Source of the DNA: an uncultured Helicobacter sp.
GTDB lineage: Bacteria > Campylobacterota > Campylobacteria > Campylobacterales > Helicobacteraceae
DNA: 64,000 nucleotides
Direction: 5' to 3'
Assembly (NCBI RefSeq): GCF_937893305.1
Contig: NZ_CALBGN010000015.1
Span: 124,001-188,000, forward strand
A program made the translations under genes and the position numbers. Positions 36,082-44,270 of the stretch are shown piece by piece; position 1 is the stretch's first letter, and every line of letters begins with the position of its first letter. Below the pieces are notes generated by a model, which was not told the DNA's origin, made no database searches, and was given only the letters and a program-made list of their open reading frames with translations.

Positions 36082-37188
36082 ATGGGCTTATCCATTGGTA
36101 TTGTAGGACTTCCAAATGTGGGAAAATCCACAACCTTTAATGCATTAACCAAAACACAAAACGCACAATCTGCGAACTATCCTTTTTGCACTATTGAACC
36201 AAACAAAGCCATTGTCCCAGTCCCTGATATACGCCTTGATGCACTAGCAAAAATTGTCAATCCGCAAAAAATTCAACATTCTGTTGTAGAGTTTGTGGAT
36301 ATTGCAGGGCTTGTAAAAGGAGCTAGCAAAGGTGAAGGGCTTGGCAATCAGTTTTTGGCTAACATTAAAGAAACTGAAGTAATTTTACATATTGTGCGTT
36401 GTTTTGAAGATTCCAATATTACGCATGTAGAAGGCGATATTAATCCTTTGCGTGATGTGGAAATTATCGAAACAGAACTTTTAATTGCGGATATGCAAAC
36501 TTTACAAAAACGCGTAGAAAGATTAACAAAAAATACTAGAAGTGGAACAGACAAGGAAGCAAAAGCACAACTTGAAGTTGCACAAGATCTTTTAAAACAT
36601 ATTGAAAATGGTGATGCAGTGCGAACATTTAACAATAAAGACAATGACTATTTTTTACTCTTAGATAAGGAATTGCGCTTTTTAACCAACAAGGATATTA
36701 TTTATGGAGCAAATGTTGATGAAGATGGCTTAAGCACGGATAATTCTTTTGTTGTAACACTAAAAGAATATGCCACAAAACAAGGTGCAGAAGTGATTAA
36801 GCTCTGCTCTAAAATTGAAGAAGAACTTGTAGGCTTAAGCGACGAAGAAGCCATAGAATTTCTAAACGACTTAGGCGTGCAAGAAAGTGGCTTAAACGCT
36901 ATTATTCGTTTAGGATTCCAAAAACTTGGGCTAATTAGTTACTTTACAGCAGGAGTCAAAGAAGTGCGTGCTTGGACAATTCACAAAGGAGATAAAGCAC
37001 CTGTCGCTGCTGGAGTGATTCACAAAGATTTTGAAAAAGGGTTTATTCGTGCAGAAGTAATCGGATATGATGATTTTATCAAGTATGGCGGAGAAGCAAA
37101 ATCTAAAGAAGCCGGCGCAATGCGCGTAGAGGGCAAAGATTACATTGTCCAAGATGGCGATGTGATGCACTTTAGGTTTAATGTTTAA
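36082..37188 (+). CDS. ychF: Redox-regulated ATPase YchF (Obg family)
   Basis: A 368-residue P-loop protein; YchF/OLA1 proteins prefer ATP to GTP and associate with ribosomes. G1 is GLPNVGKSTTFNAL at residues 8-21, the switch region NYPFCTIEPN follows, G3 is DIAGLVKGASKGEGLGN, and a C-terminal TGS domain (TAGVKEVRAWTIHKGDKAP) closes the protein. Starts 1 base after the pepA stop. The stop is followed at once by the hairpin at 37189-37213. Confidence 0.96.
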   Translation: MGLSIGIVGLPNVGKSTTFNALTKTQNAQSANYPFCTIEPNKAIVPVPDIRLDALAKIVNPQKIQHSVVEFVDIAGLVKGASKGEGLGNQFLANIKETEVILHIVRCFEDSNITHVEGDINPLRDVEIIETELLIADMQTLQKRVERLTKNTRSGTDKEAKAQLEVAQDLLKHIENGDAVRTFNNKDNDYFLLLDKELRFLTNKDIIYGANVDEDGLSTDNSFVVTLKEYATKQGAEVIKLCSKIEEELVGLSDEEAIEFLNDLGVQESGLNAIIRLGFQKLGLISYFTAGVKEVRAWTIHKGDKAPVAAGVIHKDFEKGFIRAEVIGYDDFIKYGGEAKSKEAGAMRVEGKDYIVQDGDVMHFRFNV

Positions 37189-37213
37189 TTGGAATCCAAA
37201 AAAAGGATTCCAA
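37189..37213. terminator. Bidirectional hairpin between ychF and dapD
   Basis: A perfect 9-base-pair stem: TTGGAATCC at 37189-37197 and GGATTCCAA at 37205-37213, with an all-A loop. It begins right after the ychF stop and ends 5 bases before the dapD stop. One arm includes the recurring 9-mer GATTCCAAC (37206-37214). Confidence 0.7.
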
Positions 37214-37218
37214 CTTTA

Positions 37219-38418
37219 CTAATGTAAATCCGTGTTTAATTCAATCTTACGATTAGAACGGAATGCGATCATCTCGCCTGTTTTTGCATTTTGCCTAAAA
37301 TGCACTCCATTTTTCCCTGATAAATCTCTACCTTTATAAAGCCCTGTTGCATTTATTGCAAAATCTGGATTAATCTCTGCTAGTTTTTTTGCTTCATCTT
37401 CTGCAATCTTAAAAACAGTCCCTGCAAGCACAGCGATTCCACCATCTACAATACAACCATCACCCAAAGAAATGCCTGTTGAACTATTCACTCCTAAAAG
37501 ACAATTTTTACCAATACTAATAGGATCACTATTCCCACCACTTAGCACACCTAAAATACTAGCACCACCGCCAACATCACTACCTTCACCTACAATCACA
37601 CTTGAGCTAATGCGTCCTTCATTCATGCACGCGCCCATTGCTCCTGCGTTAAAATTCACATAGCTAGCTCCGGGCATTTGTGTATAACCACCTGTTCCAA
37701 GATATGCTCCAAAGCGTGTTTTTGCGGTATCAAGCAAGCGGATATTATCAAATTGTGGAATCACTTGCATTAAATAACGCGGAAATTTATCCACAAAATC
37801 AATTGCTGGAAACTCTCCACGCATTTTTAAAGCAATTTCATTATCTCTTAACCAATCAAGCTCATAAGGGACATTTCCACTCCAAGCAACATTGCTAAGT
37901 AAGCCAAAAATTCCATCTAGTTGCAAGCTTCTAAGCGGTGCTTTGCCAAGTGAAAGTGCTAGAAGTTTCATATATGCAGATTCCACACTTCTGCATTGCA
38001 CATCTTCATAAATCGCACAAAATCTGTAACGAAAATCTCCATTTTCTGTATAAATTCTATCTTCTTGCAAAGCGCGCTGAAGCTCAAGTAAAACTGCAAC
38101 ATTTTTGTGTGCATTTAGATTTGCTTGTGTTTGCGCAATAAAAGGAGCAAAATCTTCTAAAGCCTTAATTACAAACTCTTCTGTAATTCCAAAAACCAAT
38201 TCGCTTGCGCTATCTTCTAACACTTCACATTCTTCGCGCAATGCGGAAAAAATCGCATAACTGCCAAAATTCTCTCCCCAATTTAGCACAGGATAAGTTG
38301 CTTGTAAAACCTTATTGCTAATCACACCAACATCTGCAAAACAAATTCCAAATCCAATGGGTTCTTTATAATTTGGACTATTCTTAATTGTTTCAACTTT
38401 TGCGTTAAATTGATTCAT
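37219..38418 (-). CDS. dapD: 2,3,4,5-tetrahydropyridine-2,6-dicarboxylate N-succinyltransferase, long form
   Basis: A 399-residue DapD, which succinylates tetrahydrodipicolinate in the lysine/meso-diaminopimelate pathway. The C-terminal half is a left-handed beta helix of hexapeptide repeats (GEGSDVGGGASILGVLSGGN, ISIGKNCLLGVNSSTGI). The long N-terminal domain is that of the Campylobacterota/actinobacterial class rather than the 275-residue E. coli class. AAGGAGAT precedes the ATG. HP0626 holds the same place next to an HP0627-like gene in H. pylori. Confidence 0.93.
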   Translation of the reverse strand: MNQFNAKVETIKNSPNYKEPIGFGICFADVGVISNKVLQATYPVLNWGENFGSYAIFSALREECEVLEDSASELVFGITEEFVIKALEDFAPFIAQTQANLNAHKNVAVLLELQRALQEDRIYTENGDFRYRFCAIYEDVQCRSVESAYMKLLALSLGKAPLRSLQLDGIFGLLSNVAWSGNVPYELDWLRDNEIALKMRGEFPAIDFVDKFPRYLMQVIPQFDNIRLLDTAKTRFGAYLGTGGYTQMPGASYVNFNAGAMGACMNEGRISSSVIVGEGSDVGGGASILGVLSGGNSDPISIGKNCLLGVNSSTGISLGDGCIVDGGIAVLAGTVFKIAEDEAKKLAEINPDFAINATGLYKGRDLSGKNGVHFRQNAKTGEMIAFRSNRKIELNTDLH

Positions 38419-38483
38419 AAAATCTCCTTAATGATTAATCTTAGGATTATAACGCATTGTTCATAAAAAACCATAAAATCCGC

Positions 38484-38489
38484 TATAAT
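38484..38489 (+). promoter_or_regulatory. -10 box for the membrane-anchored hypothetical gene
   Basis: TATAAT preceded by CCGC, 24 bases before the GTG start at 38514. Confidence 0.5.
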
Positions 38490-38513
38490 TCCCAAAACTT
38501 AAAAAGGCTCAAT

Positions 38514-38906
38514 GTGGAAAAATGGATTCTTATTTTAATTGTATTGATATGCGTTATTTTGCTCATTGCATTTGGTTTTGCTCTATGGAGCGGGCAAAAA
38601 AAACAAAGTAGTCCAAAAAAAGTTTCAAATAGGATTCCAACTGCAAAAGAACTCTTAGAGCTCTTGCAAGATAACACAAACACTCTAGCAGACCTAAAAG
38701 CACATAGCAACACAGCTTGCGCAAATTACGAGCATTATATGCAAGAACAAAGTGATTTTGATTTAGAGTTTGTTGCAATTCTAACCGCGCACAAAAGTGT
38801 TAATGCAAAACTAATCTTAGAAGTGGAGCGCAATTTTAAAAGCATTAATCCAGCACGCAAAACACTACTTGATCAAGCCCTAAGCTTAGGGCTTGGAAAC
38901 CGCTAA
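38514..38906 (+). CDS. Membrane-anchored hypothetical protein (HP0627-like position)
   Basis: A 130-residue protein with one N-terminal membrane helix (WILILIVLICVILLIAFGFAL) and a cytoplasmic or periplasmic helical domain (about residues 45-130) without a motif I know. GTG at 38514 is chosen: AAGG lies 6 bases upstream, while the ATG at 38512 is in another frame that soon stops. It is divergent from dapD, and its stop overlaps the convergent nspC by 4 bases. Function unknown. Confidence 0.75.
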   Translation: MEKWILILIVLICVILLIAFGFALWSGQKKQSSPKKVSNRIPTAKELLELLQDNTNTLADLKAHSNTACANYEHYMQEQSDFDLEFVAILTAHKSVNAKLILEVERNFKSINPARKTLLDQALSLGLGNR

Positions 38907-40171
38907 CTATTGCGATGTTTATAGTCTTCATAACCATAAGATTTTAAAATCTCAAAATTCCCATTTTTTCTAATCACTCCAATACTTGGAAGTGGGACTC
39001 CATTAAAGGTATTATTCTTAACAATTGTATAATGCACCATATCTTCAAAAATCAATCTATCCCCAACCTTTAAAGGTGCTTTAAAACTATAATCACCAAT
39101 CACATCACCTGCTAAACAAGTTGGACCCCCAAAACGATAACTATATGACTTCTCCCCTTTTAAGCGCAATTTATTATTTTTATAATACGCTTTTGCAAAA
39201 AAACTATTGCGCACATTTGGACGATAAGGAATTTCAAGGCAATCTGGCATATGTGCCGCAGCACTCACATCTAAAATTGCAAGGTCAATTCCATTTTTCA
39301 CAATATCCACAACGCTTCCAAGCAAAAACCCACATTGCCAACCCACCGCTTCACCAGGCTCTAAATACACTTCAGTTTTATATTTTTTTCTAAAATCTTT
39401 AATGATTTTAACAAGTAAATTCACATCATAATCCTTGCGCGTAATATGATGCCCTCCCCCAAAATTTATCCAACGCATTTGTAAAATCCACTCTCCAAAA
39501 TGCTTTTCAAAATGCTTCAAGGTGCGCTTTAGAGCATCACTATTTTGCTCACAATGTGTGTGAAAATGCAATCCACTAATCCCATCTAAGCCATATTTCT
39601 TTACACCTTTTTTAAATTCTTTTGGCGGAATTCCTAAACGCGAACCCTCCACACAAGGGTTATAGATCTCTGGAGTAACCTCACTATATTTTGGATTCAC
39701 ACGCAAACCCACTTCAATTTTAGCAATCCCTTTGCGTTCTCTTAGAGCATTTTGCGTATCAATTAAATCTTTAAAAGTCTGCCACTGAGCAAAAGAGTTA
39801 AAAATAATATGATTAGAGATTTGCACAAGCTCACGCATTTCTTCAACTTTATAAGAAGGGCTAAATACAGCAACTTCTTTGCCAAATTCTTCATAGCCAA
39901 GACGCGCTTCGTGAATTCCACTTGCTGTAATGCCGCTTAAATATTGTTTTGCTAAATCAAAGCTTTTCCATAACGCATAACCCTTAAGTGCCAATAAAAC
40001 CTTTGCTCCACTTCTTTTTTGCACAGAATCTAAAAGTTGTAAATTTTTCTCAAACTTTTCTTCTTCAAGCACATAACAAGGACTTGGTATATCTCTAAAG
40101 CATTGCGGATAATGACGCGTTAAATAACTAGATCGCGTCGGCTTTTTTGGATTCCGTGTTTGTTGTTGCAT
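38903..40171 (-). CDS. nspC: Carboxynorspermidine/carboxyspermidine decarboxylase
   Basis: A 422-residue fold type III PLP decarboxylase of the alternative polyamine route, which forms spermidine or norspermidine from the carboxylated precursor. Signatures: PSPCYVLEEEKFEKNL, the PLP lysine in VLLALKGYALW, GLHFHTHCEQ, NFGGGHHIT and a C-terminal GPTCLAGDVIGDY with the catalytic Cys. AAAGG precedes the ATG at 40171. The gene starts 44 bases inside the end of the exonuclease gene. The upstream dehydrogenase of the pathway is not in the window. Confidence 0.92.
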   Translation of the reverse strand: MQQQTRNPKKPTRSSYLTRHYPQCFRDIPSPCYVLEEEKFEKNLQLLDSVQKRSGAKVLLALKGYALWKSFDLAKQYLSGITASGIHEARLGYEEFGKEVAVFSPSYKVEEMRELVQISNHIIFNSFAQWQTFKDLIDTQNALRERKGIAKIEVGLRVNPKYSEVTPEIYNPCVEGSRLGIPPKEFKKGVKKYGLDGISGLHFHTHCEQNSDALKRTLKHFEKHFGEWILQMRWINFGGGHHITRKDYDVNLLVKIIKDFRKKYKTEVYLEPGEAVGWQCGFLLGSVVDIVKNGIDLAILDVSAAAHMPDCLEIPYRPNVRNSFFAKAYYKNNKLRLKGEKSYSYRFGGPTCLAGDVIGDYSFKAPLKVGDRLIFEDMVHYTIVKNNTFNGVPLPSIGVIRKNGNFEILKSYGYEDYKHRNS

Positions 40172-40931
40172 ATTTAACCTTTGGAGAATTTTTGGTGAAT
40201 TCTAACAAATCCTTACTTGTGTAAAGATTTTTTGGAATCTTTTTTAGTGCAATATTAAAAACTTCTAATGCGGTTTTAGAATCCTGTAAGGCACGATGCA
40301 AATCTTGATGATTAATCCCTAAAAACTCATTTAAAAATCCCAAAGAATAGCGTGGTGCTTCCAATGTTTTTTGTGCAAGCTTAATTGTGCAAAGGCGCGG
40401 ATTATACAAATATCCAAATCCACATCTTGCTAAAGATTGACTTAAAAAATTATAGTCAAAATCCACATTATGCGCCACAAAAATACTATCTCCCAAAAAA
40501 AGCTTAAATTTCTCCAATACATTAATAAGTTTTGGTGCATTTTCTAGCATTTGCACATTAATCCCAGTAATTTTTGTAATAGATTCTGGAATCTCAGTGT
40601 TATACACAAAACTCTCAAAACAATCAACAATCTCCCCTCTACAAATCTTTAATGCACCAATCTCAATAGGAGTATGCACATAAGGATTATGTCCATTTGT
40701 TTCAATATCAACAATGCAAAATGTTTCTTTTACAATTGGGGTAATTTTAGGACGAAAATAAACATTATTATGTGCAATTTCAATGGGGATTCCACTATTT
40801 TTAAAAATCTCTAATTCACTCTCTACATCACCAAAAAGTCCTGCTATTGGTGTTAGCAAAGTTAAAAGTTCATTTTCACTTAAAGGGCGTTTGTTTAAAA
40901 TTGCAAGAATTTTATCATAGCGTTTTGGCAT
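40128..40931 (-). CDS. DnaQ-like 3'-5' exonuclease
   Basis: A 267-residue DEDDh exonuclease. An N-terminal 60-residue region precedes the nuclease fold. ExoI is IVDIETNGHNPYVHTPIEIGALK, cited by its ends D-x-E; ExoII is FVAHNVDFDYNFL; ExoIII is HRALQDSKTALEVF. This is the DNA polymerase III epsilon family, but several paralogues are common in this phylum. Whether it is the replicative proofreader or a repair nuclease cannot be told. The end overlaps nspC by 44 bases. Confidence 0.88.
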   Translation of the reverse strand: MPKRYDKILAILNKRPLSENELLTLLTPIAGLFGDVESELEIFKNSGIPIEIAHNNVYFRPKITPIVKETFCIVDIETNGHNPYVHTPIEIGALKICRGEIVDCFESFVYNTEIPESITKITGINVQMLENAPKLINVLEKFKLFLGDSIFVAHNVDFDYNFLSQSLARCGFGYLYNPRLCTIKLAQKTLEAPRYSLGFLNEFLGINHQDLHRALQDSKTALEVFNIALKKIPKNLYTSKDLLEFTKNSPKVKYATTNTESKKADAI

Positions 40932-40992
40932 AGGGATTCCGCATTAAGAGTTTGAAAGAGAGATTGTAACAAATAAATGCTAAAATTCGTAT

Positions 40993-41007
40993 CCATAAAC
41001 CTTATGG
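40993..41007 (-). promoter_or_regulatory. Candidate SECIS hairpin downstream of ybdD UGA
   Basis: On the minus strand CCATAA (41007-41002) pairs perfectly with TTATGG (40998-40993) around the loop GGT. The first loop G is 18 bases after the U of the UGA at 41019-41017. A small loop beginning with G at this distance is what a bacterial SECIS needs. The stem is only 6 base pairs with two G-C pairs, and no bulged U is seen. No T-run follows, so an ordinary terminator is less likely. Confidence 0.5.
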
Positions 41008-41013
41008 CTTTGC

Positions 41014-41217
41014 TTATCAGCACTTATTGCGTCCTGCACCGTATTTTGCTTCCATCGCTTCTTTGAAAAATTCCTTTTGAGTTTTTGGAATCTTATTGGG
41101 GTGATTTTTCTTAAAATGCTCCAAATACTTATCATAGCTTGGCATTCCAACAAGCAAATGAAAAAAACGATCGGACTTTTTATAGAGCATTTTTAAATAT
41201 AAAATAATTCTCCGCAT
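41014..41217 (-). CDS. ybdD: YbdD/YjiX (DUF466) protein, candidate selenoprotein
   Basis: A small protein of the YbdD/YjiX family, partners of CstA/BtsT pyruvate and peptide transporters. The family core HLLVGMPSYDKYLEHFKKNHP and the C-terminal EFFKEAMEAKYG are clear. E. coli YbdD and YjiX both end in Cys-Cys. Here the frame reads ...GAGRNKC, then TGA (41019-41017) and TAA (41016-41014). Read as selenocysteine, the UGA gives a 67-residue product ending Cys-Sec in place of Cys-Cys; read as stop, the protein has 66 residues ending in one Cys. The coordinates include the UAA. selD in this window also needs UGA recoding. AAGGA precedes the ATG. cstA lies 750 bases upstream on the same strand. Confidence 0.88.
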
Positions 41218-41339
41218 AAAATATCCTTAAGTCAATAATTCTATAAGTTTATAATTAAAAATTTAATAAATTTTGAAGTCTATGTTATAAAAAAGATTAA
41301 AAATGTAGCCTAGTAGCATAATCCCAAAAATGGGATTAA

Positions 41340-41582
41340 TTAGCGTTTTGCTTCATTAAGTTTTTTATTTGCTGTATCTTGTGCAGCATCTATTGCTTGA
41401 TCTTTTGCCTCTTTAACAATCTCATCACCTTTCTTTCCTGATAAGAATCCGCTAATTGCATTAATTCCGATATCAATTGCTTTATTCTTAACATCCTCTA
41501 CAGCTGCATCTTTACTATCTGCTGCAAATCCAACATTTCCAAGCAAAGCAACCAAACTTACCGCAATTAAAACTTTCTTCAT
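41340..41582 (-). CDS. Small secreted alanine/lysine-rich protein
   Basis: An 80-residue protein with a clear signal peptide (MKKVLIAVSLVALLGNVGFAA, cleaved near GFA-AD). A mature part of about 60 residues is rich in Ala, Asp and Lys. It contains a hydrophobic, glycine-bearing segment (IGINAISGFLSGKKG) flanked by helices. I recognise no family. ATG at 41582 has AAGGAG 5 bases upstream; the GTG at 41588 overlaps that site. Its promoter region is shared with the divergent XRE regulator and contains palindromes, so it is probably controlled by it. Role unknown: an envelope protein, stress protein or small bacteriocin-like peptide are all possible. Confidence 0.75.
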   Translation of the reverse strand: MKKVLIAVSLVALLGNVGFAADSKDAAVEDVKNKAIDIGINAISGFLSGKKGDEIVKEAKDQAIDAAQDTANKKLNEAKR

Positions 41583-41592
41583 TTTCACTCCT

Positions 41593-41670
41593 TATTTATC
41601 CTATAGGATATAGATAATGGGATTCTAACCATATAGAGTTTAAACAATACTTAACTCTATAGGATAAATA
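41593..41670. promoter_or_regulatory. Divergent control region with paired palindromic operators
   Basis: The 14-mer CTATAGGATAAATA occurs twice facing outwards, on the minus strand at 41606-41593 and on the plus strand at 41657-41670, each next to one of the two divergent genes. The first lies in the perfect 14-base palindrome TATCCTATAGGATA (41597-41610). The second overlaps the inverted repeat TATAGAGTT (41632-41640) / AACTCTATA (41653-41661). This symmetry suggests binding sites for the neighbouring XRE-type regulator. Inference from sequence symmetry only. Confidence 0.6.
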
Positions 41671-41671
41671 T

Positions 41672-41932
41672 ATGACAAAAAATATTTTTTGTAATGTCTC
41701 AAAAGAAGAAGTTGTTTTGTTTTATGCTAATATTTCTAAATCTGTTCGAGAAATCAGAGAAAAAAAGGGAATATCACAACTAGATCTAGCATTAGAAATT
41801 GGGATTAAATCTGTTGCATTTTATTCAAATTGCGAATGTTGCAGATATGGAAAACACTTTAATTTAGAGCATTTATATAAGATTTCTAAAGCATTAGAAG
41901 TAGATATATGCAGTTTCTTTAAGGACTCATAA
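41672..41932 (+). CDS. XRE-family helix-turn-helix regulator
   Basis: An 86-residue single-domain DNA-binding protein. The HTH covers about residues 19-80: SVREIREKKGISQLDLALEIGIKSVAFYSNCE, cited in halves, then HLYKISKALEVDICSFF. Five cysteines are present (7, 54, 56, 57, 80), three of them clustered as CECC in the HTH, which is unusual for XRE proteins and could mean metal or redox sensing. AGGA precedes the ATG at 41672. Divergent from the small secreted gene with shared palindromes; convergent with cstA. Confidence 0.85.
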   Translation: MTKNIFCNVSKEEVVLFYANISKSVREIREKKGISQLDLALEIGIKSVAFYSNCECCRYGKHFNLEHLYKISKALEVDICSFFKDS

Positions 41933-41960
41933 ACTTAAGAGAAAGATCTCTCTTAAGTTT
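41931..41960. terminator. Bidirectional terminator between the XRE gene and cstA
   Basis: A perfect 12-base-pair stem: AAACTTAAGAGA at 41931-41942 and TCTCTTAAGTTT at 41949-41960, with a 6-base loop (AAGATC). It overlaps the XRE stop and lies 3 bases from the cstA stop, with A/T ends on both sides. Confidence 0.8.
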
Positions 41961-41963
41961 ATG

Positions 41964-44078
41964 CTAATGCACAACAACCTGTCCTTCATAATCACTAGTC
42001 TTCAAATAAGGGGATTCTGAAAGTGGAATCGCATTTTCTCCTTTTGTGCATTGCAGACAAATTTTAATAGTTTGGATCAAAATCAAGCAAGTTACAAACA
42101 TAAAAAACGCACATAAACTTGCATTGATTAAATTATTTGTAGCAATAGTTGCAAATTTTTCTGCTAAAGCTGGATCAGTTGCTGCTGCGGCTTTTGCACT
42201 ATTAATTTGCCAAAGTGCAATATGGCTTACAGCATCGTGGATTTTCTCTCCATTTGCAGGGAGTAATTTTAAAATTCCTGCATAAAGTGTTGAGATTAAG
42301 ACCCAAGCAGCAGGTAAAATCACAACCCAAGCTTGCTTTGCGCGTCCCATTTTAAAGAGCACAGTAACCACAAGCAACAATGCCATTCCTGCTAGCATTT
42401 GATTAGAAACGCCAAAAAGCGTCCAAAGTGATTTAACTCCACCTTGTGGATCTGTTATACCTTGATACAAAATATATCCCCAACCAATAACACAAATCAA
42501 AGTTGCAATCACACCCCAAAAAATAGAATGGATATTCCCAATAGGTTTATACACATTCCCTAACACATCTTGCACCATAAAACGCCCAGCTCTAGTCCCC
42601 GCATCAACTGCCGTTAGAATAAATAATGCTTCAAACAAGATTGCAAAATGATACCAAAACGCCATAGAACCTTGATTAAAAAGTGGAATCTCAGAAATAA
42701 TCATAGCAAGCCCAATAGCAAAAGTAGGCGCACCACCTGTCCTACTTAGAATACTATTTTCTCCGATATTATTTGCCATCCCCAAAATCTCTTCTGGTGT
42801 AATCACAAAACCAAAATTACTAATTGTTTGCGCCGCCACTGCTGCTGCTTGCGCCGCATCACTAATCCCAGCTGTTCCTAATCCAGCAGGTGCAACATTG
42901 ATAGAAAAATACAAACCCGGAGTTAAAATACAAGCAGCAATTAATGCCATTATTGCAACAGCTGATTCCATAACCATTGAGCCATATCCTACCATTCTAG
43001 CGTGCGATTCTCTCTCTAACATTTTTGGCGTTGTCCCACTTGAAATTAATGCGTGGAATCCACTAATTGCCCCGCAGGCAATGGTGATAAACAAAAATGG
43101 AAAAAGTTGCCCACTAAACACAGGACCGCTTCCATCTATGAATTTTGTTGTTGCTGGGAATTGAATATCAGGTGCTACAAACAAGATTCCAGCTGCCATC
43201 AATACAATCACACCGATTTTTAAAAAGGTGCTTAAATAATCCCTAGGAGCAAGCAAAAACCAAACCGGCAAAATCGCTGCAATAAAACCATATCCAATCA
43301 TAATATAAGTCAGCGTTACAGGGCTTAGTGTGAAGATTTCTGCAAGTGCTGGATTCTCTGCAACTACCTGCCCATAATATAACGACAAAATAAGCAAAAC
43401 GAAACCAATAATACTAGCTTCTCCAATTTTTCCCGGACGCAAAAAACGCATATGAATCCCCATATAAATCGCAATAGGAATCGTCATAGCAATGGTAAAT
43501 AACCCCCAAGGCGATTCTGCTAGCGCATTAACAACAACTAGAGCTAAAATTGCAATAATTAGCATCATAATGCCTAAGATTCCAATCATAGCAATACTTC
43601 CAACACCTTTGCCAAGCTCTAGTTTAATAATTTCCCCTAAAGACTTTCCATTTCTACGCATAGACACAAACAACACAGTAAAGTCATGCACAGCCCCCGC
43701 TAAAACAACTCCCACAACAATCCAAATCATACTTGGCAAATATCCCATTTGTGCTGCTAGAATAGGACCCACAAGAGGACCTGCCCCAGCAATAGCTGCA
43801 AAATGATGCCCAAAAAGAACAATCTTATTTGTTGGCACAAAATCACGCCCATCATTTTGAGTTAAAGCAGGAGTTGCACGATTATCATCTAATCCCAGCA
43901 CTTTTTCTGCAATATATTTTGAGTAAAAACGATAACCAATCGCATAAATACAAACTGCTGCAACAACAATCCAAACTGCTGAGATTTGCTCTCCTTTATG
44001 CAGGGCAAGCACACCAAAACCCCACGCACCAATAAAGGCAACAATAGCCCATATTACTAAACTTAAAATTTTATTCAT
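41964..44078 (-). CDS. cstA: Carbon starvation protein CstA (peptide/pyruvate transporter)
   Basis: A 704-residue inner-membrane transporter with 16 or more hydrophobic segments. The CstA family motif FGHHFAAIAGAGPLVGPILAAQ is near residue 85, cited without its last residues, and FHALISSGTTPKMLERE lies in the middle. CstA/BtsT proteins take up peptides and pyruvate and need a small YbdD/YjiX partner. ATG at 44078 is chosen because AAGGGAG precedes it; the frame upstream to 44168 has no supporting site. The partner gene ybdD usually follows directly; here a two-gene module separates them. Confidence 0.95.
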   Translation of the reverse strand: MNKILSLVIWAIVAFIGAWGFGVLALHKGEQISAVWIVVAAVCIYAIGYRFYSKYIAEKVLGLDDNRATPALTQNDGRDFVPTNKIVLFGHHFAAIAGAGPLVGPILAAQMGYLPSMIWIVVGVVLAGAVHDFTVLFVSMRRNGKSLGEIIKLELGKGVGSIAMIGILGIMMLIIAILALVVVNALAESPWGLFTIAMTIPIAIYMGIHMRFLRPGKIGEASIIGFVLLILSLYYGQVVAENPALAEIFTLSPVTLTYIMIGYGFIAAILPVWFLLAPRDYLSTFLKIGVIVLMAAGILFVAPDIQFPATTKFIDGSGPVFSGQLFPFLFITIACGAISGFHALISSGTTPKMLERESHARMVGYGSMVMESAVAIMALIAACILTPGLYFSINVAPAGLGTAGISDAAQAAAVAAQTISNFGFVITPEEILGMANNIGENSILSRTGGAPTFAIGLAMIISEIPLFNQGSMAFWYHFAILFEALFILTAVDAGTRAGRFMVQDVLGNVYKPIGNIHSIFWGVIATLICVIGWGYILYQGITDPQGGVKSLWTLFGVSNQMLAGMALLLVVTVLFKMGRAKQAWVVILPAAWVLISTLYAGILKLLPANGEKIHDAVSHIALWQINSAKAAAATDPALAEKFATIATNNLINASLCAFFMFVTCLILIQTIKICLQCTKGENAIPLSESPYLKTSDYEGQVVVH

Positions 44079-44270
44079 CAAAACTCCCTTGAAATTACTT
44101 AAAAACCAAGTGCGGCTATTATATATTTTTATTTTACAATCACAATGCAAAGAACAAAATTTAAGCAATATTATGTTTCTTTTTGAAAAAATTACTTAAA
44201 AATGTTTATTTTTTACCCAAATTTTACATAAGATTTTGTTTTAAAGTATTCTAAAAACATCCAAAAAGCC

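Noticed and set aside
40993..41007. The ybdD downstream hairpin as an ordinary terminator
   Set aside because: The stem is short and A-T-rich and no T-run follows. It cannot be excluded, but its spacing to the UGA and G-first loop fit a SECIS better.
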